Shown here: positions 29,103 to 37,380 of the stretch, piece after piece
Layout: every line of letters starts with the position of its first letter
Numbering within the stretch: the first letter of the stretch is position 1
Assembly: GCF_018324385.1 (NCBI RefSeq)
Contig: NZ_AP019536.1
Coordinates: 1,984,001-2,048,000, forward strand
Reading direction: 5' to 3'
DNA: 64,000 nucleotides
Source: Ferrigenium kumadai
GTDB lineage: Bacteria > Pseudomonadota > Gammaproteobacteria > Burkholderiales > Gallionellaceae
The notes under the pieces: generated by a model
Databases searched by the model: none
Told to the model about the DNA's origin: nothing
Seen by the model: the letters and a program-made list of their open reading frames with translations, nothing else
Translations under genes and position numbers: made by a program

Positions 29103-30595
29103 TGAGCCATCACCTGCTGCTGTTCCTGAGTTCCGACCGCCTCCATGCCCAGCTCATGGACGGCGGCAGCATCGCCGCACAATACGAATTCCCCGATTCG
29201 CCGGACGGGCACGACGCCTTCTCCGTCCTGTTGCAGTCGGTGAGCTTCCCGGCCTATCTGCTGGTCGACCTGATCGAGGAAGACTTCCGCCAGGAAACCG
29301 TGCCGCACCTGATCGGCGGCAAGCGGACCGCGCTGCTGCAGCGCAAGTTCGAGCAGTTCTACCGCGCCACGCCGTTCCGCCAAGCCACCCTGTTGCAGCG
29401 ACAGAAGGGCGGCCGACGCGACGACGACATGCTGTTCTCGGCCCTGACCAATCCGGCGCTGATCCTGCCCTGGCTGGACATCGTAATGGCCCGGCGCACC
29501 CCGCTCATGGGGATCTATTCCGTCCCCCAGATCAGCGCCCCGTTGGTCAAGGACCACCCATCGGACCATCTGCTGCTCATTTCCTGGGAAAAATATTCCG
29601 GCTTGCGCCAGACCTACTTCAGCGACCATCGCCTGCAGATATCGCGCCTGACTCCCATCACCGCCGACCTCACCTTTCAACAGGCCGTCGTCGCCGAACT
29701 CGGCCGCACCTACCAGTACCTCAAGAGCCTGAGCCTGCTGCCGTCGGGACAAACGCTCGACGTGCGCCTGTTGGGCCATAGCCGCGATCTGACCGAGCTG
29801 CAGCTGGAACTCCCGAGGGACGCGGACATGCGCTATGAATTCGTCGACCTTGCGGATATCGCCGGGCAACTCAGCATCGACTATGACTTCACCGACTCGG
29901 ATGCCAGCCAGGTCTTCTTGCACCAGTTGCTCGCCGAGCCACCCAAGGCCAACTATGCCAATACCGAACACACCCGCTACAACACGCTCTGGCAGCTGCG
30001 CAACGTACTGAGCTGGGCCAGCGCCGCACTCCTGCTGGGCAGCCTATTGTTCGCGGCAGCGGATATCTGGCAGAGCCGCGAAAACGCAGATGAGGCCGCG
30101 TCGCTCAAAATCCAGACGCAACGCATCCGGGAAGAAGCACGGCAGATCACGCTCACTTTCCCCGCCACCCACACCCCGGCCTCGGAGATGAAGACTGCAG
30201 TATCGGTCATGCATAAGCTCGACGAGCACGGCCATATGCCCGGCGATGTGTTGCGCCCCGTCAGCTCGATGATGGACCGCTATCCGCAGATCGAACTGGA
30301 CGAACTCTCCTGGCGGATGGATGTCGCGGAACCCGGCACGAACAACACGCGGATTGACGTTCCCGCCCGTACCATCACCCTCAACGGACGTCTGACCGGC
30401 TTCTCGAACAATTACCGTGCGGCGCTGGATTACCTGGAGAATTTCCGGCGCGACTTGAGTGCACAAGGCTACCAGGTGGCGGTGCTGCGAAGGCCTCTGG
30501 ACGTCAGCCCGGGCGGCAACATCGCCGACCAGCGCGAGCCCGGCGCCGAAGCGCTCGGCTTTTCCCTGAAGCTCTCATGGAGGCCGCCGGCATGA
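29102..30595 (+). CDS. MshI/PilN-like pilus assembly protein, extended form
   Basis: A 497-residue pilus operon protein. Residues 1-295 look cytoplasmic with mixed alpha/beta character; one membrane helix lies at about 301-321; a coiled-coil-like stretch and a periplasmic domain ending FSLKLSW follow. This matches a PilM- or GspL-like cytoplasmic half joined to a PilN-like membrane half, which in MSHA systems would correspond to MshI. I see no clear actin-fold nucleotide motif, so the assignment rests on topology and position between mshG and a PilO-like gene. Its stop overlaps the next ATG (ATGA). Confidence 0.6.
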   Translation: MSHHLLLFLSSDRLHAQLMDGGSIAAQYEFPDSPDGHDAFSVLLQSVSFPAYLLVDLIEEDFRQETVPHLIGGKRTALLQRKFEQFYRATPFRQATLLQRQKGGRRDDDMLFSALTNPALILPWLDIVMARRTPLMGIYSVPQISAPLVKDHPSDHLLLISWEKYSGLRQTYFSDHRLQISRLTPITADLTFQQAVVAELGRTYQYLKSLSLLPSGQTLDVRLLGHSRDLTELQLELPRDADMRYEFVDLADIAGQLSIDYDFTDSDASQVFLHQLLAEPPKANYANTEHTRYNTLWQLRNVLSWASAALLLGSLLFAAADIWQSRENADEAASLKIQTQRIREEARQITLTFPATHTPASEMKTAVSVMHKLDEHGHMPGDVLRPVSSMMDRYPQIELDELSWRMDVAEPGTNNTRIDVPARTITLNGRLTGFSNNYRAALDYLENFRRDLSAQGYQVAVLRRPLDVSPGGNIADQREPGAEALGFSLKLSWRPPA

Positions 30596-31197
30596 GGTTC
30601 ACCCCATCCGACTTCCAGTTGATCCGTTCGAGCGTGCTGGCGATTTTTGCAGCGATTTTCGCCAGCGCGGTCGTTTTGTACAGCAGCGCCCGGTATGCGG
30701 AACAGACACGCAAGGACCACCACGACGCGCTGCAGCAACTCAACGCAGCCCGCAGCCAGTTGAACGGTGCGCTGGAAGACAAGGAGAACATGGCGGCCTA
30801 CGCCGACGAATACGCCACGTTGGCCGATTTCGGTATCATCGGCGAAGACCGCCGCCTGGACTGGGTAGAGGGCTTGGAGAACATTCGCCAGCAGAATCTG
30901 GTGACCGACTTCCGCTACAACATCGCCCCGCAAATCCCCTATGCCCCGCAGCCCCCCATAGCCAGCGGCGATTTCGACATCCGCTACAGCGAGATGAAAC
31001 TGCAATTCGATCTGCTGCACGAAGGCCAACTGCTCGACTTCTTCACCGCCCTGCGCAGCCAGATCAAGGGCTGGTACCTGCTGGAAGGTTGCACCATGCA
31101 GCGTACCGCCGCGTCGGACGGGAACCCGGCGATCCATCTCACGGCCGAATGCAACGGCGGCTGGATCACACTGAAGAAGCGGAACGAGGCGCCATGA
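30592..31197 (+). CDS. PilO/MshJ-like membrane-anchored assembly protein
   Basis: A 201-residue protein starting at ATG 30592 (MRFTPSDFQLIRSSVLAI), overlapping the previous stop by four bases. It has one N-terminal membrane helix (about residues 13-33), a coiled coil (ARYAEQTRKDHHDALQQLNA and onward) and a ferredoxin-like periplasmic domain (about 120-200) with LQFDLLHEGQLLDFFTALRS. The same layout is seen in PilO, GspM and MshJ, which form the inner-membrane alignment complex. Position supports an MshJ role; sequence similarity is weak by eye. Confidence 0.6.
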   Translation: MRFTPSDFQLIRSSVLAIFAAIFASAVVLYSSARYAEQTRKDHHDALQQLNAARSQLNGALEDKENMAAYADEYATLADFGIIGEDRRLDWVEGLENIRQQNLVTDFRYNIAPQIPYAPQPPIASGDFDIRYSEMKLQFDLLHEGQLLDFFTALRSQIKGWYLLEGCTMQRTAASDGNPAIHLTAECNGGWITLKKRNEAP

Positions 31198-31553
31198 CCC
31201 CCCCCATCCACACTGGCGCACTGATCGCGTTGCTCATGGGCGCGCAGGCATGCGGCGCGGAAGAACTGGGCCGGTTGTTCTACACCCCCGCAGAACGCGC
31301 ACAACTAGACTATGGCAAACTGCAGAATACCGATCCCCGCAACAGCCGCGGCGTGCTGACCGTGAACGGCATCGTGCAGAAACGCGGCGGCGGGCGCACG
31401 GTATGGATCAACGGCGTGCCGCAGAACGCCGGCGCAAGCGACGAACGCTCGCCGGAAAGCCTGCCCGTTGCCGTTCCCGGCCAGAAGACGCCGGTCAAGG
31501 TCAAGGTCGGACAGAAAGTGCTCGTCGCTCCCGCCGCCGGCTCCGGCAAATAG
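31194..31553 (+). CDS. MshK/PilP-like periplasmic protein
   Basis: A 119-residue secreted protein starting at ATG 31194 (MTPPIHTGALIALLMG), overlapping the previous stop by four bases. The signal sequence ends near QACGAEE; the cysteine is not in a strict lipobox. The mature part contains RGVLTVNGIVQKRGGGRTVWINGV, a beta-rich segment like that of MshK and other PilP-type proteins that link inner-membrane complexes to the secretin. The assignment rests on size, export signal and gene order. Confidence 0.6.
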   Translation: MTPPIHTGALIALLMGAQACGAEELGRLFYTPAERAQLDYGKLQNTDPRNSRGVLTVNGIVQKRGGGRTVWINGVPQNAGASDERSPESLPVAVPGQKTPVKVKVGQKVLVAPAAGSGK

Positions 31554-31558
31554 GCCTC

Positions 31559-32977
31559 ATGCACCCGCGCAAACGTCACCCCAGCCTGGACAGGCAGCGC
31601 GGCGCGGCGTTGATGGTGATGCTGGTCATTCTGGTGCTCGGCCTCGCCGCCACGCTGGTGAGTTCGCTGAATTCCGCCAGCCTCAGGAGCGAGCGCCAGG
31701 CAAAAACCGCCGCCGCGCTGGCCCAGGCCAGGGATGCCCTGATCGGCTATGCCATCACCTATGGCGACACCCATCCCGGCGCAGTGCATGGCTACCTGCC
31801 CTGCCCCAACCAAGCTGGCGGGACGCTGGGCGCAACCGAAGGAATCGCGTCCGTCAGCTGCGGCGGCAAGAACATCAGCCAGATTGGCCGGCTGCCGTGG
31901 AAAACGCTCGACCTGCCCCCGCTGCGCGACGGCAACGGCGAGTGCCTGTGGTACGCGGTTTCCGGCGCCTACAAGAACAATACCGCGACCGACCTGATGA
32001 ACTGGGATACCAACGGGCAGCTACAGGTCTATGCATCCGACGGCACCACGCTGCTCACCCCGGCGGACAACCAGGCTGTCGCCGTCATCTTCGCACCGGG
32101 CGTCGCGCAGAACAGCCAGGCACGCACTGCCGATGCCAGCGCGCCGGTTTGCGGCGGGAATTACACCGCGAGCAATTACCTCGACAGCGACGGCATGATC
32201 GACAATGCCGCCGTGTCTGCGGTCGCCAACGCCATCAGCAAATTCCGGCTCGGCACGGCAGCAGGCATCAACGACCAGATGCTGTTCATCACCCGGCAGG
32301 ACATCTGGAACGCAATACAAAAGCGCAACGATTTTCGCGCCACGCTCAACAACATGACGCAAAGCGTGGCCAAGTGCATCGCAGCGTTCGGCGCAGCCAA
32401 CGGCAAGCCCGCTGGCAACCCGGCTGCCAACAAAAGCCTGCCATGGCCTGCGCCGCTCTCTCTGGCGGACTACGGCAGGAACCTCAACTACGACGATCAG
32501 GTCGGCCTGTATTCCGGGCGGGTTCCCTACCGGGTGAACGATGCTTATACGACCACCGGCAACACCATGAGCAACTACAACTTGCTGGTCAATGCGACCA
32601 ACTGTCCTACAGGCTGGGCAGAAGCTTATCCCTGGTGGACCAACTGGAAGGATCACCTGTTCTACGCGCTGTCGCGCGAATACCGCCCCGGCAACCTGCA
32701 GACCGCTCCTTGCGGCGACTGCCTGTCGGTGAACGGCAGCGGCCCTTACGCCGCGGTCGTGATGTTCGCCGGCAGCCGGCTCTCCGGCCAGGTCCGCGCC
32801 AGTTCCACCACCGACGCGCAGCGCGCCGTCATCACCAACTACCTCGAGGGACGCAACGCCGGCAACCACCCGAACAGCGGCGGCGATGCCGACTACCAGA
32901 GCGGAACCGCCAGCGCCACTTTCAACGATACGTTATATTGCATCGACACCAACCTGAACGTCGCGCCATGCCCGTAA
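31559..32977 (+). CDS. Large pilin-like protein without Glu5 (GspK/PilX-type start)
   Basis: A 472-residue pilin-like protein beginning at ATG 31559. A basic leader ends RQRG (G15), followed by a hydrophobic helix AALMVMLVILVLGLAATL. The residue at mature position 5 is valine where most pilins have glutamate; GspK and some PilX proteins share this and sit at pilus tips. The large C-terminal region has cysteines (LPCP, CNG-type pairs) and shares the pattern DALIGYA...LPCP...LPW with the next gene. It could be a tip or adhesin-like minor pilin. It overlaps the following gene by 10 bp. Confidence 0.65.
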   Translation: MHPRKRHPSLDRQRGAALMVMLVILVLGLAATLVSSLNSASLRSERQAKTAAALAQARDALIGYAITYGDTHPGAVHGYLPCPNQAGGTLGATEGIASVSCGGKNISQIGRLPWKTLDLPPLRDGNGECLWYAVSGAYKNNTATDLMNWDTNGQLQVYASDGTTLLTPADNQAVAVIFAPGVAQNSQARTADASAPVCGGNYTASNYLDSDGMIDNAAVSAVANAISKFRLGTAAGINDQMLFITRQDIWNAIQKRNDFRATLNNMTQSVAKCIAAFGAANGKPAGNPAANKSLPWPAPLSLADYGRNLNYDDQVGLYSGRVPYRVNDAYTTTGNTMSNYNLLVNATNCPTGWAEAYPWWTNWKDHLFYALSREYRPGNLQTAPCGDCLSVNGSGPYAAVVMFAGSRLSGQVRASSTTDAQRAVITNYLEGRNAGNHPNSGGDADYQSGTASATFNDTLYCIDTNLNVAPCP

Positions 32978-33744
32978 ATCTTTCACATCACCGGCAACAA
33001 GGCTTCACCCTCGTCGAGATCGCGATGGTGCTGATGATCGTCGGCCTGCTGCTGGGCGGCCTGCTGGTTCCCCTCAGCGCGCAAATGGAACAGCAGAAAA
33101 TCTCGACGACGGAAAAGCTTCTGGACGAGGCGCGCGAAGCACTGATCGGTTTCGCCATCAGCAACGGCCGCCTGCCTTGCCCTGCCGACGGCACCATCGC
33201 CACAGGGCAAACCAATGCCGGGGTAGAGGCCTACAATACCTCTACCAACACTTGCACCAATTTAACGGGATCAGGATCAAGTCAGGCGGCCGGGGGGGTG
33301 CTGCCGTGGGCCACCTTGGGCGTCAGCGAAACGGATGCCTGGGGGCGGCGCTTCACTTATCGCGTCACCGCAGTTTTTGCCGATGCCATCAGTCTCGGCA
33401 CTCTCGGTAGCGGCTGTTCCGTCCCTATTCCTACTCAATCTTCCTTTGCCTTGTGCTCGTCCGGCAACCTGAATGTACTGACGGCTGCAGGCACAACCAA
33501 TTATGTCGCAACCGGCATTCCGGCGATGGTCGTTTCCCATGGGACCAACGGCTTGGGCGCCTACACGCCCGCCGGTCAGCAGATCGCGCCTGTTCCGGCC
33601 GCAACCACGGATGAAGGCAACAATGCCGACAACGACAACAATTTCGTCAGCCACACCGCCACACCGGATTACGACGACCTGGTCACCTGGATCTCCAACA
33701 ACATCCTGCTCAACCGCATGGTTGAGGCAGGCAAGCTGCCCTGA
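32968..33744 (+). CDS. Type IV prepilin-like protein
   Basis: A 258-residue protein starting at ATG 32968, 10 bp inside the previous gene. It has a textbook prepilin N-terminus: QQG|FTLVEIAMVLMIVG, with cleavage after G12 and glutamate at mature position 5 (E17). The mature domain (DEAREALIGFAISNGRLPCP, then GVLPWATLGVSETDAWGRRF) shares a conserved pattern with the preceding larger protein, so the two are probably paralogous pseudopilins or pilins that interact. It is the last gene of the operon in view; no MshA-like small major pilin is present here. Confidence 0.8.
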   Translation: MPVNLSHHRQQGFTLVEIAMVLMIVGLLLGGLLVPLSAQMEQQKISTTEKLLDEAREALIGFAISNGRLPCPADGTIATGQTNAGVEAYNTSTNTCTNLTGSGSSQAAGGVLPWATLGVSETDAWGRRFTYRVTAVFADAISLGTLGSGCSVPIPTQSSFALCSSGNLNVLTAAGTTNYVATGIPAMVVSHGTNGLGAYTPAGQQIAPVPAATTDEGNNADNDNNFVSHTATPDYDDLVTWISNNILLNRMVEAGKLP

Positions 33745-33892
33745 CCGAAAATATATAGGCCTTCAGACTTGTTGACGCGCCTCAAGCGAGGCATTAGGGT
33801 GTGCGCCTAACGACGCGAATAGTCTCCCTCGGCACCATCGCCTTAGACCTTTAACTCATAACCCTGCGTTCGAGGCAATCTGCGCAATCACA
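33745..33892 (+). other. Spacer with attC-like fragments before the first cassette gene
   Basis: The 148-bp gap after the pilin gene holds several recombination-site-like pieces. GCCTC-AAGC-GAGGC (33779-33792) is a small stem. TTAGG (33794-33798) faces CCTAA (33806-33810), giving ATTAGGG followed by GCCTAAC, like a right and a left core box back to back. ACCCTGCGTTCGAGGC and CTGCGCA (33861-33886) closely match the left half of the intact attC at 34566-34590. These look like decayed cassette boundaries, but no complete site can be drawn and the left edge of the cassette is unresolved. Confidence 0.5.
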
Positions 33893-34620
33893 ATGACACC
33901 CGAAGAAATTCGTCACCAGAAGGAAGTCGAGTATTACGCATCAAGCGTAAATGCGTGGTTCAACACATCACTTGAACATGACAAAAGCATTCTGACGTTG
34001 GCAGCAGGAGGGATTGGTCTTCTTATTACGCTGCTAACCACCGTAGGCCTTTCGTCTGCTGAAGCACTCGTTCTTTACGTCGGGGCAATCGCAAGTTTTC
34101 TTGTGGCGCTCGTTTCAGTGTTAGTCGTATTTCGCCGCAACCGAACGTACATCGAACAAGTATTGACGGGAACCAGTTGCGGAAACGATCCAGTGCTCAC
34201 TAAGGCGGACTCAATTGCTTTATGGGCCTTTGGGGTCGGTGTAATTTTCACCGCAGTTATTGGCATCGCCACTGCGATTCATTCATACACGTCAAAGGAG
34301 AAAGTCATGGCAAACGAACCAACGAAACCAACCCAACCTGCTCCATTGCGCGAAAGTTTTAACGGCGCAACCAAAGTTCAGCCTGGTATCGCTATGGATA
34401 GCTTTAACGGCGCAGTAAATCTCCAAAAAAGCTTTAACGGTGCGTCCAATCTCCAACCCCAGCCTATTGCTAGCACTGCCGCTCCCGTTGCTAGTGCAAC
34501 CGCGTCAACCCCATCTAGTACTTCGCAAAATCAAAGCGGTAGTGGTAGCGGCAAGTGATTTCTAAACCCGCGTTCGAGGCGCCCTGCGCGAAAAGCCGTG
34601 CAGGGCGCCTCAACTCCACG
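33861..34620 (+). mobile_element. Solitary integron-type gene cassette 1 (left edge approximate)
   Basis: A single-ORF unit, visibly richer in A/T than its neighbours, ending in an attC-type site at 34561-34626. By the usual cassette rule the right boundary falls between G and TT of the terminal GTTAGCA, after 34620. The left boundary is uncertain because the upstream spacer contains only fragments of attC-like sequence. It lies between the pilus operon and a convergent lipoprotein gene, with no integrase nearby. Confidence 0.65.
33893..34558 (+). CDS. Cassette-borne membrane protein with SFNGA repeats
   Basis: A 221-residue protein of unknown function. An N-terminal charged segment (about 1-35) is followed by three predicted membrane helices (about 42-62, 65-88 and 111-133). 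A tail contains three repeats of S-F-N-G-A (ESFNGATKVQ, DSFNGAVNLQ, KSFNGASNLQ) and ends in a serine/threonine/glycine-rich stretch. The DNA repeats (for example AGCTTTAACGG) are well conserved, suggesting recent duplication. Codon use (TTT, ATT, AAA) is unlike the neighbours. It stops 2 bp before the attC. I recognise no known family; a sensor or membrane effector are both possible. Confidence 0.75.
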   Translation: MTPEEIRHQKEVEYYASSVNAWFNTSLEHDKSILTLAAGGIGLLITLLTTVGLSSAEALVLYVGAIASFLVALVSVLVVFRRNRTYIEQVLTGTSCGNDPVLTKADSIALWAFGVGVIFTAVIGIATAIHSYTSKEKVMANEPTKPTQPAPLRESFNGATKVQPGIAMDSFNGAVNLQKSFNGASNLQPQPIASTAAPVASATASTPSSTSQNQSGSGSGK

Positions 34621-34626
34621 TTAGCA
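34561..34626 (+). other. Integron attC recombination site (cassette 1)
   Basis: The left arm GTTCGAGGCGCCCTGC (34572-34587) pairs with the right arm GCAGGGCGCCTCAAC (34600-34614) over 15 bp with one unpaired base (the C at 34575), the extrahelical-base signature of attC hairpins. The outer boxes are TCTAAAC (34561-34567, imperfect against RYYYAAC) and GTTAGCA (34620-34626, one mismatch to GTTRRRY). It directly follows the ORF stop, the usual cassette layout. Confidence 0.75.
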
Positions 34627-34662
34627 ACCTAAAAGTCATTCTCTTGAATCCTGCAAAACAAG

Positions 34663-34684
34663 AAGCGCGACTCCCATCGCGCTT
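34663..34684. terminator. Bidirectional terminator between cassette 1 and the lipoprotein gene
   Basis: AAGCGCGA and TCGCGCTT form a perfect 8-bp stem with a 6-base loop. On the minus strand it is followed by CTTGTTTT and lies 22 bp past the DUF1615 stop; on the plus strand TTTT overlaps the stem end. It probably terminates the minus-strand gene and shields the cassette side. Confidence 0.65.
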
Positions 34685-34706
34685 TTCCTGTGATCGCCAC
34701 TACTCC

Positions 34707-35891
34707 TCACTTCTTCAGACAGCTTCGGTAGCGTTCCTCGACTCGCTTCACATACGACGGCGTGGTCAGCCTGCGTGAAAACTTCGGGCTCCTGACCACG
34801 ATGTCCGGAACCGCGGCACGCGGCATCATCGGAGCCAAGGCAAATATCCTGGTGTACAAACGGCTTTGCTCGAAGGCGGGGGATTTTTCGAGCAACAGAT
34901 TGCGGAAGATTTCGGCCCTGTCCATGCCCAGGCGCGGCGCGATGGCGAGCAAGGTTTGCATGGTCTGGCTGGGGTCCTCAAGCGCGACTCCGTCCTGGTA
35001 GTTCAGCAAATCGCCGTCCGGCTTCAAAGGGATGCCGCTCAGCGAACTCACCGCATTCTGGAATGCGGCGTTCCTGCTGGAGTAGCGCCCCGCGTTATAG
35101 TCGGCAAAACGGAAACTCGTGCCTTCATAGCTCGCCGGATAATCCAGCAGGTACGCTATTCCGAAATACAGACCGCCTTTGCGGGTAAACAGCGCATCGC
35201 GCAACGATCCTTCATGGACGAAAGGATAGCGTCTCGTCGCCGCATACGAATTGGCAAAGCCCATGCTGACTTGCATGGGACCGCCCGTTCGCACGGGATT
35301 GTAATCGGCGAGGAATTTCTTCCCCAACGGGACCTCCGAGATCATGTCCTCGTACAGGTCATTCATATCGTTCTCGGTCTTGAGCGCATCGATGCGTTCG
35401 CTATAGGTCCGGCCGCTGGGGGATTTCCTCGCCAGAGTCTTATCCATGAGCCACTGCGGTATCCCGTACCTCTGTCTTCTCGCTTCCAGCTCCTGCCTGA
35501 CGATCCTGCTCAACCCGATAACAACGGGCTCGGATTGGAATGAGGATTCCTGTTCGATCTCGGCCAATACGGCGCAGACATTCGCCTTGTTCGGTACGAT
35601 GTTCAATGCCTCGAACGCGGCGACGATATCCGCGGCCCACCCGTTTCTGTCCGCAAGGGTAGCCGGAAGCAGGCTGTTGACCAGCTCAGGGCCGGTCAAT
35701 GGTTTGGGGGGCGGCGTTACCTTGACCGGCGGCTTGTGAGCCACCGTTGGCGGCGGAGGCGGTGCTTTGACGACAGGCGCCGGAGCTTTGGGAGGCTCGT
35801 TCGCGCAACCGGCCAGCACCAGCACAGAAATTGCGGCTAACCAGTGCCGGCAGATGGACAGCGGCAGCTTTCGTTTTGCAGGGTCTAGCAA
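34707..35891 (-). CDS. DUF1615 (YaiW-like) lipoprotein
   Basis: A 394-residue lipoprotein with a signal ending VLVLAGC (C29), then a proline-rich linker (about 32-65) and a single large domain. The domain resembles DUF1615, the family of E. coli YaiW, a surface-exposed outer-membrane lipoprotein linked to uptake of peptides. A catalytic-looking glutamate sits in the EIEQESSFQSEP segment, which is reminiscent of lytic-transglycosylase-like folds, but I cannot assign activity. It lies 49 bp downstream of cysS on the same strand and ends at a clear terminator. Confidence 0.8.
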   Translation of the reverse strand: MLDPAKRKLPLSICRHWLAAISVLVLAGCANEPPKAPAPVVKAPPPPPTVAHKPPVKVTPPPKPLTGPELVNSLLPATLADRNGWAADIVAAFEALNIVPNKANVCAVLAEIEQESSFQSEPVVIGLSRIVRQELEARRQRYGIPQWLMDKTLARKSPSGRTYSERIDALKTENDMNDLYEDMISEVPLGKKFLADYNPVRTGGPMQVSMGFANSYAATRRYPFVHEGSLRDALFTRKGGLYFGIAYLLDYPASYEGTSFRFADYNAGRYSSRNAAFQNAVSSLSGIPLKPDGDLLNYQDGVALEDPSQTMQTLLAIAPRLGMDRAEIFRNLLLEKSPAFEQSRLYTRIFALAPMMPRAAVPDIVVRSPKFSRRLTTPSYVKRVEERYRSCLKK

Positions 35892-35940
35892 CGGAGCAAG
35901 TCTCTCACGCAGAGATTTCCAATCGGAGCGTTAGCGCCTT

Positions 35941-37353
35941 CTAAGCACGCCGCCAGGTCGTGCCCTGTGCGGTGTCTTCCAGCACGACCCCCGCTTCCAG
36001 CAGCTCCTTGCGGATGCGGTCGGCTTCGGCGAAGTTCTTCGCCTTCTTGGCCGCGATGCGCGCCGCGATCTGCGCTTCGATCGCGGCATCGTCCAGGCCG
36101 CCTTCGCTCGCTCCGCCTTGCAGGAATGCCTGCGGGTCGCGTTGCAACAAGCCCAGCACCCCGGCCAGCGCCTTGAGTTGTGCCGCCGCTTCTGCGGACT
36201 GGTTACGGTTCACCTCGTTGGCCAGGTCGAACAGCACGGCCATCGCCTCAGGCGTGTTGAAGTCGTCGTCCATCGCGGTCTTGAAACGCTGCGCGGCGGC
36301 ACCGTTCCAATCCAAGGCCGTTCGTGCTGAGCCTGTCGAAGCACGCCCTTCGACAAGCTCAGGGCGAACGGATTTCAGGGCAGTGTAAAGCCGCGTCAAC
36401 GCGCCCTTCGCATCATCCAGATGCGCGTCGGAATAGTTCAGCGGGCTGCGGTAGTGGGCGCGCAGGATGAAGAAGCGCACCACTTCCGCGTCGTATTTCT
36501 GCAGCACTTCGCGGATGGTGAAGAAGTTGCCGAGGCTCTTGGACATCTTCTCGTTGTCCACGCGCACGAAGCCGTTGTGCATCCAGTAGTTCACGTACTG
36601 GCACTGGTGCGCCCCCTCGCTCTGAGCGATCTCGTTCTCGTGGTGAGGGAACTGCAGGTCCGCGCCCCCGCCGTGGATGTCGAAGTGCTTGCCAAGGATC
36701 TCGGAACCCATCGCCGAACATTCGATGTGCCACCCGGGGCGCCCCTTGCCCCACTTCGAGTCCCATTTCACCTCGTCCGCTTCGCTTTCCTTCGCGCTCT
36801 TCCACAGCACGAAGTCGAGCGGATCGTTCTTGTCGGAAGCCACGTCCACGCGCTCTCCGGCACGCAGGTCTTCCAGCGACTTCCCGGACAGCTTGCCGTA
36901 ACCGTCGAACTTGCGCACTGCGTAGTTCACATCGCCGTCCGCCGCCTGATAGGCCAGGCCGTTCTTTTCCAGTTGCTCGATCATCGCCAGCATCTGCGGC
37001 ACGAACTGTGTCGCGCGCGGCTCATGGCCCGGGCGCTGCACGCCCAGCGCATCGGCGTCCTCGTGCATCGCGTCGATGAATCGCTGCGTGAGCGCATGGA
37101 TGGATTCGCCGTTCTCCGCCGCGCGCTTGATGATCTTGTCGTCGATGTCGGTGATGTTGCGCACGTAGGTCACGTCGTATCCGGAAGCCTTGAGCCAGCG
37201 GTACACCATGTCGAACACCACCATCACCCGCGCGTGGCCGAGGTGGCAGTAGTCGTACACCGTCATGCCGCACACGTACATGCGGACCTTGTTTGCTTCG
37301 ATGGGTTTGAAATCCTGCTTGTCGCGGGCGAGGGTGTTGTAGATTTTCAGCAT
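35941..37353 (-). CDS. cysS: Cysteinyl-tRNA synthetase (carries an in-frame REP insertion)
   Basis: CysS charges tRNA-Cys with cysteine. The 470-residue protein shows the class I motifs HLGH (37-40) and KMSKS (269-273) and zinc-site residue C28. Residues about 328-346 (SVRPELVEG, then STGSARTA) are encoded by a 54-bp REP palindrome inserted in frame in the helical region after the catalytic core, which explains an odd patch within an otherwise normal protein. The frame is preserved so the enzyme is probably functional. It lies 27 bp downstream of the universal stress gene. Confidence 0.96.
   Translation of the reverse strand: MLKIYNTLARDKQDFKPIEANKVRMYVCGMTVYDYCHLGHARVMVVFDMVYRWLKASGYDVTYVRNITDIDDKIIKRAAENGESIHALTQRFIDAMHEDADALGVQRPGHEPRATQFVPQMLAMIEQLEKNGLAYQAADGDVNYAVRKFDGYGKLSGKSLEDLRAGERVDVASDKNDPLDFVLWKSAKESEADEVKWDSKWGKGRPGWHIECSAMGSEILGKHFDIHGGGADLQFPHHENEIAQSEGAHQCQYVNYWMHNGFVRVDNEKMSKSLGNFFTIREVLQKYDAEVVRFFILRAHYRSPLNYSDAHLDDAKGALTRLYTALKSVRPELVEGRASTGSARTALDWNGAAAQRFKTAMDDDFNTPEAMAVLFDLANEVNRNQSAEAAAQLKALAGVLGLLQRDPQAFLQGGASEGGLDDAAIEAQIAARIAAKKAKNFAEADRIRKELLEAGVVLEDTAQGTTWRRA
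36318..36371. repeat. REP palindrome inside cysS
   Basis: A 54-bp inverted repeat: CCGTTCGTGCTGAGCCTGTC on the left faces GCCCTTCGACAAGCTCAGGG on the right. The right 27 bases (36345-36371) are identical, in reverse complement, to 53572-53598. It encodes the familiar PELVEG...STGSAR translation of these repeats and, being a multiple of three, leaves cysS open. Confidence 0.9.
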
Positions 37354-37380
37354 TGATTCAGAACTTCCAATTAAAAACGG

